Assembly: GCF_905207935.1 (NCBI RefSeq)
Contig: NZ_CAJLNI010000019.1
Location: 1-21,069, forward strand
DNA: 21,069 nucleotides
Source of the DNA: an uncultured Haemophilus sp.
Lineage (GTDB): Bacteria > Pseudomonadota > Gammaproteobacteria > Enterobacterales > Pasteurellaceae
Direction: 5' to 3'
Shown: positions 1 through 7,079 of the stretch, piece after piece
How positions within the stretch are numbered: the stretch's first letter is position 1
Layout of the letters: the number at the start of each line of letters is the position of its first letter
Position numbers and translations under genes: made by a program
Notes under the pieces: model-generated
Databases searched by the model: none
What the model was told of the DNA's origin: nothing
The model's input: only the letters and a program-made list of their open reading frames with translations

Positions 1-50
1 TTTAGGTTCGCCTAACTAATTTTAATTAACTTTAAACAGAGGAAAACAAA

Positions 51-1361
51 ATGGCAAAAATCGTTAAAGTCATTGGTCGTGAAATCATCGACTCTCGTGG
101 TAACCCAACTGTAGAAGCTGAAGTTCATCTTGAAGGTGGTTTCGTTGGTTTAGCAGCTGCTCCATCAGGTGCATCTACCGGTTCTCGTGAAGCATTAGAA
201 TTACGTGACGGCGACAAATCTCGTTTCTTAGGTAAAGGTGTATTAAAAGCGGTTGCTGCAGTAAACGGTCCTATCGCGGATGCATTAGTAGGTAAAGAAG
301 CGTCTAACCAAGCTGAAATCGACCAAATCATGATCGATTTAGACGGTACTGAAAACAAATCTAACTTCGGTGCAAACGCAATCTTAGCGGTATCTTTAGC
401 AAACGCAAAAGCCGCTGCAGCGTCTAAAGGTTTACCTCTTTACGCTTACATCGCAGAACTTAACGGCACGCCAGGCGTTTACTCCATGCCATTACCAATG
501 ATGAACATCATCAACGGTGGTGAGCACGCAGATAACAACGTTGATATCCAAGAATTCATGATTCAACCAGTTGGTGCGAAAACATTACGTGAAGCACTTC
601 GTATCGGTGCTGAAGTATTCCACAACCTTGCGAAAGTATTAAAATCTAAAGGCATGAGCACTGCTGTAGGTGATGAAGGTGGTTTCGCACCTAACTTAGC
701 CTCTAACGCTGACGCTTTAGCATGTATCAAAGAAGCTGTAGAAAAAGCAGGTTATGTATTAGGTAAAGACGTGACTTTAGCAATGGACTGTGCATCTTCT
801 GAGTTCTACAACAAAGAAACTGGCAAATACGAAATGAAAGGCGAAGGCCGTTCATTCACTTCTCAAGAGTTCACACACTATCTTGAAGAATTAACTAAAC
901 AATACCCAATCGTGTCTATCGAAGATGGTCAAGATGAATCTGACTGGGATGGTTTTGCATACCAAACTAAAGTGTTAGGCGACCGCGTTCAATTAGTGGG
1001 CGACGACTTATTCGTAACTAACACCAAAATCTTAAAAGAAGGTATCGAAAAAGGTATCGCAAACTCTATCTTAATCAAATTCAACCAAATCGGTTCTTTA
1101 ACTGAAACTTTAGCAGCAATCAAAATGGCTAAAGATGCAGGTTACACCGCAGTTATCTCTCACCGTTCAGGTGAAACCGAAGATGCGACTATCGCTGATT
1201 TAGCGGTTGGTACAGCAGCAGGTCAAATCAAAACTGGTTCTATGAGCCGTTCTGACCGTATTGCGAAATACAACCAATTAATCCGTATCGAAGAAGCATT
1301 AGAGCGTGCTGGTACACCAGCTCCGTTCTTAGGTTTAAAAGCGGTTAAAGGTCAAGCATAA
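51..1361 (+). CDS. eno: Enolase (phosphopyruvate hydratase)
   Basis: Interconverts 2-phosphoglycerate and phosphoenolpyruvate in glycolysis; in many proteobacteria it is also a component of the RNase E degradosome. The 436 residues match the family length and align almost end to end with E. coli Eno as I remember it. Visible landmarks are GEHADNN (157-163), the GDEGGF loop with the catalytic Glu (about 209), Mg-binding acids at D246, E291 and D318, the catalytic Lys near 343 and SHRSGETED (370-378). The start is fixed by AGAGGA 8 bases upstream and by the conserved N-terminus AKIVKVIGREI. Codon use is strongly biased (TTA, GGT, CGT, AAC), as expected of a highly expressed gene. Its promoter lies outside the window. 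The only leader feature is a small 5-bp stem with a UUCG loop at 2-15. A USS-pair terminator follows. Confidence 0.99.
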   Translation: MAKIVKVIGREIIDSRGNPTVEAEVHLEGGFVGLAAAPSGASTGSREALELRDGDKSRFLGKGVLKAVAAVNGPIADALVGKEASNQAEIDQIMIDLDGTENKSNFGANAILAVSLANAKAAAASKGLPLYAYIAELNGTPGVYSMPLPMMNIINGGEHADNNVDIQEFMIQPVGAKTLREALRIGAEVFHNLAKVLKSKGMSTAVGDEGGFAPNLASNADALACIKEAVEKAGYVLGKDVTLAMDCASSEFYNKETGKYEMKGEGRSFTSQEFTHYLEELTKQYPIVSIEDGQDESDWDGFAYQTKVLGDRVQLVGDDLFVTNTKILKEGIEKGIANSILIKFNQIGSLTETLAAIKMAKDAGYTAVISHRSGETEDATIADLAVGTAAGQIKTGSMSRSDRIAKYNQLIRIEEALERAGTPAPFLGLKAVKGQA

Positions 1362-1387
1362 TTTTTGCTTAATTTAATGTAAAATAG

Positions 1388-1421
1388 CACCGCACTTTGC
1401 ATAAAAGTGCGGTGTTTTTTT
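1388..1421 (+). terminator. eno terminator built from an inverted USS pair
   Basis: CACCGCACTTT (1388-1398), a GCATA loop and AAAGTGCGGTG (1404-1414) form an 11-bp perfect stem followed by seven Ts. The stem carries two complete USS cores in opposite orientation (1389-1397 and 1405-1413). The T tract runs straight into the ribosome binding site of the next gene, leaving no room for a separate promoter. Confidence 0.93.
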
Positions 1422-1432
1422 AAGGTGTTTTT

Positions 1433-2071
1433 ATGAAGACACAATCTGATTCACTACTTACTGAACCTTGGCTATCTTGGGCTATCGAAATCCAAAGCAT
1501 TGCACAAAACGGGCTAACTTATTGCAAAAATATCTATGATATTGAACGCTATGAACGCTTGCGGGATTTGTCTGCTGAAATGCTCGCTTATAAAACAGCC
1601 ATACCCAAAGAAACCGTTAAATCGTTTTTCTGCAATGAGACAGGTTATCAAACCCCTAAAATAGACTCGCGCGCAGCTATTTTCAAAGATGATAAAATTT
1701 TATTAGTACAAGAAAATGATGGACTTTGGTCACTGCCTGGCGGCTGGATAGATGTGCTAGAAACCATTCATAGTAATACGATTAAAGAAGTACGCGAAGA
1801 AGCGGGGCTTAACGTTAAACCGACTTTCATTATTGCTATTCACGAACAACATAAACGCAATTTTCCGCCTTTTGCGCATCCTGTACTCAAAACCTTCGTC
1901 ATGTGCGAACCATTAAGTGGTGAATTTCAACCAAATAGTGAAACAGTTCAATCTTCCTATTTTGCGTTGAGTGAACTGCCGCCAATGAATGAAGAAAAAA
2001 ATACGCCCGCACAGGTTGAACTTTGCTTTCAAGCACACCATAGTAGTCACTGGACTACACAATTTGATTAG
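1433..2071 (+). CDS. Nudix hydrolase with N-terminal Nudix-associated domain
   Basis: Probable pyrophosphohydrolase of a nucleoside diphosphate linked to another moiety; the substrate cannot be read from sequence. Residues about 10-60 resemble the N-terminal domain found in Nudix proteins of the YjhB/ADP-sugar group (PF12535, from memory). The Nudix box lies at 104-126: GWIDVLE, then KEVREEAGL. It fits the consensus GX5EX7REUXEEXGU except that the Arg of RE is Lys (K118). The three glutamates that bind metal (E119, E122, E123) are present. LWSLPGGW precedes the box, as usual. The start has AAGG 7 bases upstream, directly after the eno terminator. It is the first gene of a run with gaps of 8, 8, 4 and 2 bases, so it is probably co-transcribed with the next four. 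Confidence 0.88.
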   Translation: MKTQSDSLLTEPWLSWAIEIQSIAQNGLTYCKNIYDIERYERLRDLSAEMLAYKTAIPKETVKSFFCNETGYQTPKIDSRAAIFKDDKILLVQENDGLWSLPGGWIDVLETIHSNTIKEVREEAGLNVKPTFIIAIHEQHKRNFPPFAHPVLKTFVMCEPLSGEFQPNSETVQSSYFALSELPPMNEEKNTPAQVELCFQAHHSSHWTTQFD

Positions 2072-2079
2072 GAAATACC

Positions 2080-2499
2080 ATGTTACATTTAACCCTCGAA
2101 GATCAACTCTTTCTCGGTCAACCAAAACAAGTCGGCACACACTCAACTGTGCATGATCACCTGGCAGTGATGTTTGAAGATGACGGTGAAACGGGCTATT
2201 TTTATGCGTTAGATATGCGTCAAAATGCGCAGCCTGTTGTCGATTGCTTACATGTTTATAACGTCGATAACACACGCAATCACCACGAAGCACGTAAATT
2301 AGAAATCTGCTGGGATGAAAGTGGTTATTTAGCCTTATTGCTTATTAACGGCTATCCGCATGCTGTATTTGATTTTGCCCATTTGATCGGCTATAACACC
2401 AACAAGCATCCTCAGCCTGACTTAATGAGCATGTGGACACACGAAGAAATCACCAATGAACGTGCAACAGCATGGCTTGGTGTCAATACCATTAAATAG
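2080..2499 (+). CDS. Uncharacterised protein, DUF2251-like
   Basis: A 139-residue soluble protein with no signal peptide or membrane segment. I think it belongs to the DUF2251 family, judged from memory of the central block LLINGYPHAVFDF (about 87-99), but I could not check this. It is rich in His, Asp and Trp, including HDHLAV near the N-terminus and several other acidic/His clusters, with no catalytic motif I can name. It starts 8 bases after the Nudix stop; the GGA overlapping that stop can serve as its ribosome binding site. It ends 8 bases before yigB. Codon use and base composition match its neighbours. The function is unknown, and operon membership is the only clue. Confidence 0.8.
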   Translation: MLHLTLEDQLFLGQPKQVGTHSTVHDHLAVMFEDDGETGYFYALDMRQNAQPVVDCLHVYNVDNTRNHHEARKLEICWDESGYLALLLINGYPHAVFDFAHLIGYNTNKHPQPDLMSMWTHEEITNERATAWLGVNTIK

Positions 2500-2507
2500 G
2501 ATTAACT

Positions 2508-3215
2508 ATGCGATTTTACCGCGGTCTTCAGCCTTTCAAGGTCATGAGTTTTGATCTTGATGACACCCTTTACGATAACAGTGATGTCATTCGTTTGGCC
2601 GAAGAACGCTTTCTTCAATGTGTACAAGAACACGCACAACTAACCGATCTTACCTCAGAATATTGGCGAGAATGGAAATGGCAATTGGCGGAGAAAGATC
2701 CCTTGATTGCTGAAGATGTGATCGCCTGGCGGGTCGAAACGTTACGGCACTTACTGATGCATCATGGTAAAAGTGCGGTTGAAATTGACCGCACTTTGGC
2801 CATCGCTATGGAAGAATTTATTGAATGGCGACACAAAATTGATGTGCCAGCTGAAAGCATTAAAGTATTAAACCAACTTAAAGATCGCTACCCGCTTAGC
2901 GTGATTACCAATGGTAATGTGATTGCAACACGTATTGGGTTTGAACACTTTCAGCTGAGTTTACGTGGTGGAGAGCAAGGCAGAGCGAAACCTCATCAAG
3001 ATTTGTTCCACCAAACCGCCCATTATTTTGGCGTAAAACCAAGTGAAATTTTACATATTGGTGATAACTTAACCACGGATATTCAAGGCGCCATTCAAGC
3101 CGGCTGCCAAGCTGTATGGATTAATTTATCAGGCAAAAACCTCAATTCATTTACTGAAGCAAGTGTTTTGCCTACATTAGAAATCAATCATTTAACTGAA
3201 TTATTAACACTTTAA
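2508..3215 (+). CDS. yigB: HAD-family phosphatase YigB (flavin-precursor phosphatase)
   Basis: Haloacid-dehalogenase hydrolase. E. coli YigB removes the phosphate from 5-amino-6-(5-phospho-D-ribitylamino)uracil, an otherwise orphan step of riboflavin synthesis, and has side activity on other phosphates. The N-terminus MRFYRGLQPFKVMSFDLDDTLYDN aligns with E. coli YigB. The nucleophile motif DLDDT has D16 and D18. Motif II is VITNG, the conserved Lys is in KPHQDLF, and motif IV is HIGDNLTTD. At 235 residues it is close to the 238 of E. coli. AGGA lies 6 bases before the ATG. Unusually, an inverted pair of USS cores sits inside the coding sequence at 2770-2797. The gene is fourth from the end of the Nudix-led run, and ygiB starts 4 bases after it. 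Confidence 0.9.
   Translation: MRFYRGLQPFKVMSFDLDDTLYDNSDVIRLAEERFLQCVQEHAQLTDLTSEYWREWKWQLAEKDPLIAEDVIAWRVETLRHLLMHHGKSAVEIDRTLAIAMEEFIEWRHKIDVPAESIKVLNQLKDRYPLSVITNGNVIATRIGFEHFQLSLRGGEQGRAKPHQDLFHQTAHYFGVKPSEILHIGDNLTTDIQGAIQAGCQAVWINLSGKNLNSFTEASVLPTLEINHLTELLTL
2770..2797. repeat. Inverted USS pair inside yigB
   Basis: AAAGTGCGGT (2770-2779) and ACCGCACTTT (2788-2797) form a perfect 10-bp stem with an 8-base loop. It encodes the peptide SAVEIDRTL within YigB. No T tract follows, so it is not a canonical terminator, but the mRNA could fold here. Confidence 0.95.
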
Positions 3216-3219
3216 CCCT

Positions 3220-3849
3220 ATGATGAAAAAGAAAAATCAAGTTCTCGTCAGCCTTTCCATTGTGGCTTTATTGGGCGGCTGCTCAGAAGAGCAAGTTCAA
3301 CGTGATGTTTATAACAGCCTTGAGGATTGTTTAGCCGATTGGCAAAAAATTGAATTATGCGAAGCTGACCAATCTAATGAAAATAACAGCGGCACAACTG
3401 CACATGCTGGAGCTGGCTCCTCTCTCTCAGGCAATTTAAATACACGTCCAAGCAATAATAGCGAATGGTCAGAAGGCAATCAGACCGTCAAACAAACCTT
3501 AAATCCAGATGGCGCAACTCATTCTGGCAACTCAAGTGGTTCTGAGGGAACAAGCCACACGAGTTCTGCAACAGGAGAAGGACACGGTAGTATGGGCAGT
3601 GCGATTGCTGGTGCCGCGATGGGTTATATGATCGCGCGTACGATGGGCTCATTTTTAGGCCCTAGCTACAATCCAAGTAACCGTGCCGTTTCAACACCAA
3701 CAGGTCAAGTTATCCAACCGCAAACTAATCGTTCTGTCGGTAAACCTGTATTAGTGAAAGGTAATGCAGGCAGCACTTACAGCAAACCAGTTTCACGCGG
3801 TGGCTTTAAAAGCTCAAATTCAAGCAGCAGCCGTAGTTCAGGCGGTTAA
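3220..3849 (+). CDS. ygiB: YgiB-type (DUF1190) lipoprotein
   Basis: Probable outer-membrane lipoprotein of unknown function. A short basic N-terminus (MMKKKNQ) leads into a hydrophobic stretch and the lipobox LLGGC, giving a lipidated Cys21. The +2 residue is Ser, not Asp, so sorting to the outer membrane is predicted. Like E. coli YgiB it has a DC...C pair near 37-49, a Gly/Ala/Met hydrophobic segment (about 127-148, AIAGAAMGYMIARTMGS) and an RGGF motif followed by a Ser/Gly/Arg-rich tail. The middle (about 55-120) is Ser/Asn/Gly/Thr-rich and looks disordered. The start could be either of two adjacent ATGs (3220 or 3223); no clear Shine-Dalgarno precedes them, and coupling to yigB 4 bases upstream is likely. 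ygiC begins 2 bases downstream, the conserved ygiB-ygiC pairing. Confidence 0.87.
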   Translation: MMKKKNQVLVSLSIVALLGGCSEEQVQRDVYNSLEDCLADWQKIELCEADQSNENNSGTTAHAGAGSSLSGNLNTRPSNNSEWSEGNQTVKQTLNPDGATHSGNSSGSEGTSHTSSATGEGHGSMGSAIAGAAMGYMIARTMGSFLGPSYNPSNRAVSTPTGQVIQPQTNRSVGKPVLVKGNAGSTYSKPVSRGGFKSSNSSSSRSSGG

Positions 3850-3851
3850 AT

Positions 3852-5036
3852 ATGAAACGAATCACAGGCTTTCCTACTCGCCCCGATATGGTGCAACAAT
3901 TATTAAATGTAGGCTTTGATTACTATAATCTGCCTTCCTCTGATGGCTCCCATTATTGGTCGGACAATGTAGCATATGAATTTACCCTAGCGGAAATCGA
4001 TCGTATTGAAGACGCCACCAACGAATTGCACGCGATGTGTATGGACTTTGTTGCCGATGAAATTAAACAAGGTGATTATGCCCATTATCGCTTCACCGAT
4101 TTACAGAAAAATCTGATTGAACAAACATGGGCTAAAAACGTACCGCACTTATATGGCCGTTTTGATTTTGGTTATGACGGCGAAAACCTCAAAATGTTTG
4201 AATACAATGCCGACACCCCTACTTCCCTGCTTGAAGCGGCTGTGGTGCAATGGCAATGGTTAGAGCAAATTGAAGGCTTAGCGCATCGTGACCAATTTAA
4301 TTGGATTCACGAAGAATTGCTCAATCGCTTTCAGTTTATTCAACAACAAACAGGGCTAAACGATTTCCATTTTAGTGCCATGCAAGAAGCGGGCCGTGAA
4401 GATTGGGGCAATATCGATTACTTGGCGGACGTAGCTTACAACGCAGGTTGGCATATTCATCAGCTCGCTATTGAAGACGTAGGCTATGATAAAGACAGTC
4501 AGCAATTCCTCGATCTGAATAATCAACCTATTGATTGTTTATTTAAGCTCTATCCGCTTGAATGGATGACTACCACCGAATATGCACCACACATGCTTAA
4601 TTCATCCACCACTTTTATTGAACCAGCGTGGAAATTACTATTAAGCAATAAAGTGCTATTAGCGAAATTGTGGCAAAAACATCCAAACCACCCTTTATTA
4701 CTACCCGCTTACTTTAGTAAACATGATATTACCGATCGTCAATCAATATGGGTGAAAAAACCGACGTTAGGCCGTGAGGGCGCCAATGTTTCTTACTATG
4801 AAAAACGTAATGGTCTAGAATTTGCTGCCAAAGGTAGCGAACATTCTGCCTTTTACGATCAAGCAGGTTACATCTATCAACAAAAATTTGAACTGCCAAA
4901 TTTTGATGGTATGTATCCTATGATTGGTTCTTGGGTAGTGGGTGATGTGGCTTGTGGAATTGGATTAAGAGAAGATTTTACCCCAGTTACCGGCAATGAT
5001 AGCCACTTCATTCCGCATTATTATTTTGTGGAATAA
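3852..5036 (+). CDS. ygiC: YgiC-type ATP-grasp ligase (glutathionylspermidine synthase-like)
   Basis: A 394-residue member of the glutathionylspermidine synthase C-terminal family, equivalent to the synthetase half of Gss without the amidase domain. Family motifs are the substrate/Mg motif FEYNADTPTSLLEA (116-129), the ATP-binding KKP...GREGANVS (302-314), GSWVVGD (359-365) and the terminal PHYYFVE, which matches E. coli YgiC (386 residues). By homology it should activate a carboxylate with ATP and form an amide bond; the true substrate of YgiC proteins is not established as far as I know. It is cytosolic, with no signal peptide. It starts 2 bases after ygiB, implying translational coupling. 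It ends the compact operon: yqhD is 48 bases on, after a single USS. Confidence 0.9.
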   Translation: MKRITGFPTRPDMVQQLLNVGFDYYNLPSSDGSHYWSDNVAYEFTLAEIDRIEDATNELHAMCMDFVADEIKQGDYAHYRFTDLQKNLIEQTWAKNVPHLYGRFDFGYDGENLKMFEYNADTPTSLLEAAVVQWQWLEQIEGLAHRDQFNWIHEELLNRFQFIQQQTGLNDFHFSAMQEAGREDWGNIDYLADVAYNAGWHIHQLAIEDVGYDKDSQQFLDLNNQPIDCLFKLYPLEWMTTTEYAPHMLNSSTTFIEPAWKLLLSNKVLLAKLWQKHPNHPLLLPAYFSKHDITDRQSIWVKKPTLGREGANVSYYEKRNGLEFAAKGSEHSAFYDQAGYIYQQKFELPNFDGMYPMIGSWVVGDVACGIGLREDFTPVTGNDSHFIPHYYFVE

Positions 5037-5053
5037 AAACAACGCAAAAACTG

Positions 5054-5062
5054 ACCGCACTT
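5054..5062 (-). repeat. Uptake signal sequence (single), ygiC-yqhD gap
   Basis: A perfect 9-mer, in the minus orientation, with no inverted partner. It lies between ygiC and the yqhD ribosome binding site, so ygiC has no hairpin terminator here. Confidence 0.95.
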
Positions 5063-5084
5063 AACAGATAATAAGGAGATAAAT

Positions 5085-6230
5085 ATGTATCCATTTAGTT
5101 TTCAAAACCCTACTCGCATTGAATTTGGTCTCGATAAAGAAAAAGAGATGGGTAAATATATGCACGAATACGGTGCAAAAAAGGCCTTAATTATCTATGG
5201 CAGTGAGCGTGTCAAACAATCCGGTTTATTTGAAGATGTGGCGAAAAACTTGCGTGAGCATGGCATTGAATACGTTGAATGTGGCGGGGTAAAAAGCAAC
5301 CCGACAATCAGCAAAGTCCGTGAAGCCGTTGCAATGGCAAAAGCCTTTGGTGCAGATAGTGTGCTGAGTATTGGTGGAGGCTCTTGCCTTGATAGTGCGA
5401 AAGCGATCGCAGCTGGTGCGTGCTATGAGGGTGATACTTGGGACTTCTTTAAAGGCACACCGGTGCAAAAAGCGTTGATGATTTTTGATGTAATCACCCT
5501 TGCGGCAACGGGCAGTGAAATGAACTGGGGAGCTGTCATTACCAATGAAGAAACACAGCAAAAATATTCAATTCACAGCAATCATTTATTCCCAAAAGTA
5601 TCAGTCATTAATCCGAAATTGCAAGCGACCGTCAGCCGTGATTATTTAGTGTATTCTGCTGCAGATATTATTGCTCATTCGATTGAAGCCTATTTCACGG
5701 CGGAATATCGCCCTGAAATTATTGATTTCTTAGTAGAAAGCAATATTAAAACCGTTATTCGTACGACTGAAATCCTGCTCAATGATCCACAAGATCTCAA
5801 TGCACGTGGTGAATTTGCCTGGGCAGCTACACTTGCGTTGAACGGTTTAACGCATTTAGGTATCTCACCTTACGGTTTCCCAAATCATATGATTGAGCAT
5901 TCCATGAGTGCGATTTCAGATGTGCCACATGGCGCGGGCCTTTCCGTGATTATGCCTGCGTGGATGCAATGGTATCAATCTCAAAGACCTGCTCAATTCA
6001 AACGCTTTGCTAAAGAAATATTTGGTTTAGATAAGGCTGAAGACGGTATCTTCGCCTTAAAAGCTTGGTTTGATAAAATCGGTACACCAACGAGTCTTGA
6101 ACAACTTGGTATTGATGATGAAACCTTAGCTGAAATTATTGAAAATGCGGCTCAAACTGCAATCAGAGCGAAAGTGGAAAAAACGTATACTAAAGAAGCT
6201 ATTGAAGCCATTTTCGCTTTAGCGAAGTAA
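5085..6230 (+). CDS. yqhD: Iron/zinc-containing alcohol dehydrogenase, YqhD/BdhA type
   Basis: Group III metal-dependent alcohol dehydrogenase, typically an NADPH-dependent aldehyde reductase acting on reactive aldehydes. The nucleotide-binding motif GGGSCLDSAK lies at 97-106. Metal ligands expected from YqhD and TM0820 are present: D194 and H198 in AADIIAHSIEAY, H268 in FPNHMIEH and H282 in VPHGAGL. The length of 381 is close to the 387 of E. coli YqhD. A strong AAGGAG (5073-5078) lies 6 bases before the ATG. It is 48 bases downstream of ygiC with no intervening hairpin, so read-through is possible, but I found no convincing promoter of its own. I see no adjacent yqhC-type regulator. Substrate and cofactor are inferred from family only. 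It converges with rplA; both genes end in strong hairpins. Confidence 0.9.
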   Translation: MYPFSFQNPTRIEFGLDKEKEMGKYMHEYGAKKALIIYGSERVKQSGLFEDVAKNLREHGIEYVECGGVKSNPTISKVREAVAMAKAFGADSVLSIGGGSCLDSAKAIAAGACYEGDTWDFFKGTPVQKALMIFDVITLAATGSEMNWGAVITNEETQQKYSIHSNHLFPKVSVINPKLQATVSRDYLVYSAADIIAHSIEAYFTAEYRPEIIDFLVESNIKTVIRTTEILLNDPQDLNARGEFAWAATLALNGLTHLGISPYGFPNHMIEHSMSAISDVPHGAGLSVIMPAWMQWYQSQRPAQFKRFAKEIFGLDKAEDGIFALKAWFDKIGTPTSLEQLGIDDETLAEIIENAAQTAIRAKVEKTYTKEAIEAIFALAK

Positions 6231-6239
6231 TCTCTCATA

Positions 6240-6287
6240 AAAAAGAGCGGTCAAATTCATTATGCTTTGAATTTGACTGCTCTTTTT
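6240..6287 (+). terminator. yqhD terminator (GAGCGGTCAA type)
   Basis: A 20-bp stem (6240-6259 with 6268-6287, one G-T pair) with an 8-base loop starts about 10 bases after the yqhD stop and ends in TTTTT. The core AAGAGCGGT differs from the USS at one base, and the same core makes the ileS terminator near 13774. Confidence 0.93.
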
Positions 6288-6322
6288 ATATTCTCAATAT
6301 TTCACTTTATTGAAAAGCATGT

Positions 6323-6364
6323 AAAAAATAACCGCACTTTAGTTACCCAAAGTGCGGTTATTTT
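6323..6364 (-). terminator. rplA terminator, inverted USS pair, probably bidirectional
   Basis: Perfect 16-bp stem: 6325-6340 pairs with 6349-6364 around the loop AGTTACCC. Both arms contain a full USS (6331-6339 and 6350-6358). On the minus strand the 3' arm ends in TTATTTTTT. The A/T ends make it usable in either direction, so it can also insulate against transcription from yqhD. Confidence 0.93.
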
Positions 6365-6385
6365 GAATTAAGTTTTAACGCTTAA

Positions 6386-7075
6386 TTATAGTGAAGCTTG
6401 ATCAACAGCCACACCAGCACCCATAGTTGTAGAGATGCTTACTTTCTTGATAAAGATACCTTTTGCAGTAGTTGGTTTTGCTTTGTTTAAAGCAGCCAAT
6501 AATGCTTGAAGGTTTTCTTTTAATTGAACTTCAGAGAAGTTTGCTTTACCAATTGTTGTGTGGATGATACCGTTTTTATCGTTACGATAACGGATCTGAC
6601 CAGATTTAGCATTTTTAACTGCTTCAGCAACGTTTGGTGTTACGGTACCAACTTTAGGGTTTGGCATTAAACCACGTGGGCCTAATACTTGACCTAATTG
6701 ACCAACAACACGCATTGCATCAGGAGAAGCGATAACAACGTCAAAGTTCATTTCGCCTTTTTTGATTTGCTCTGCTAAATCTTCCATACCGACTAAATCA
6801 GCACCAGCTTCTTTAGCTGCATCTGCGTTAGCACCTTGGGTGAACACAGCTACGCGTACTTCACGACCAGTACCGTGTGGTAATACAGTTGCACCACGAA
6901 CGTTTTGGTCTGATTTACGAGGATCGATACCTAAGTTTACTGCAACGTCAACACTTTCAACGAATTTAGCCGTTGCGAATTGTTTTAATAACGCGATTGC
7001 TTCGTTGATTTCGTATGCTTTAGTAGAATCTACGCCAGCTTTGATTGCTTTCATTTTTTTAGTCAATTTAGCCAT
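6386..7075 (-). CDS. rplA: 50S ribosomal protein L1
   Basis: Ribosomal L1 stalk protein, binding 23S rRNA helices 76-78, and the usual translational repressor of the rplK-rplA messenger. The 229 residues match the family length. Recognisable blocks are KAYEINEAIALLKQ near the N-terminus, the MPNPKVGTVT region and the IRYRNDKNGIIHTTIGK segment. The start ATG has GGAGG (7086-7090) 10 bases upstream, within the end of rplK, and only 4 bases separate the two genes, so they are translationally coupled. Unlike enterobacteria, no rplJ-rplL-rpoBC follows: the transcript ends in a USS-pair hairpin facing yqhD. Confidence 0.98.
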   Translation of the reverse strand: MAKLTKKMKAIKAGVDSTKAYEINEAIALLKQFATAKFVESVDVAVNLGIDPRKSDQNVRGATVLPHGTGREVRVAVFTQGANADAAKEAGADLVGMEDLAEQIKKGEMNFDVVIASPDAMRVVGQLGQVLGPRGLMPNPKVGTVTPNVAEAVKNAKSGQIRYRNDKNGIIHTTIGKANFSEVQLKENLQALLAALNKAKPTTAKGIFIKKVSISTTMGAGVAVDQASL

Positions 7076-7079
7076 CGTA

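Noticed and set aside
2..15. Small hairpin with UUCG loop at the window start, before eno
   Set aside because: Five A/T-rich pairs with no T tract; the context upstream is missing, so no function can be assigned.
1913..2293. A 126-codon minus-strand frame spanning the Nudix/DUF junction
   Set aside because: It overlaps two supported plus-strand genes and shows no family resemblance or ribosome binding site.
5403..5412. GCGATCGC palindromes (also near 13262), resembling the cyanobacterial HIP1 repeat
   Set aside because: Only two copies, both in coding sequence; this is compatible with chance and common codons.
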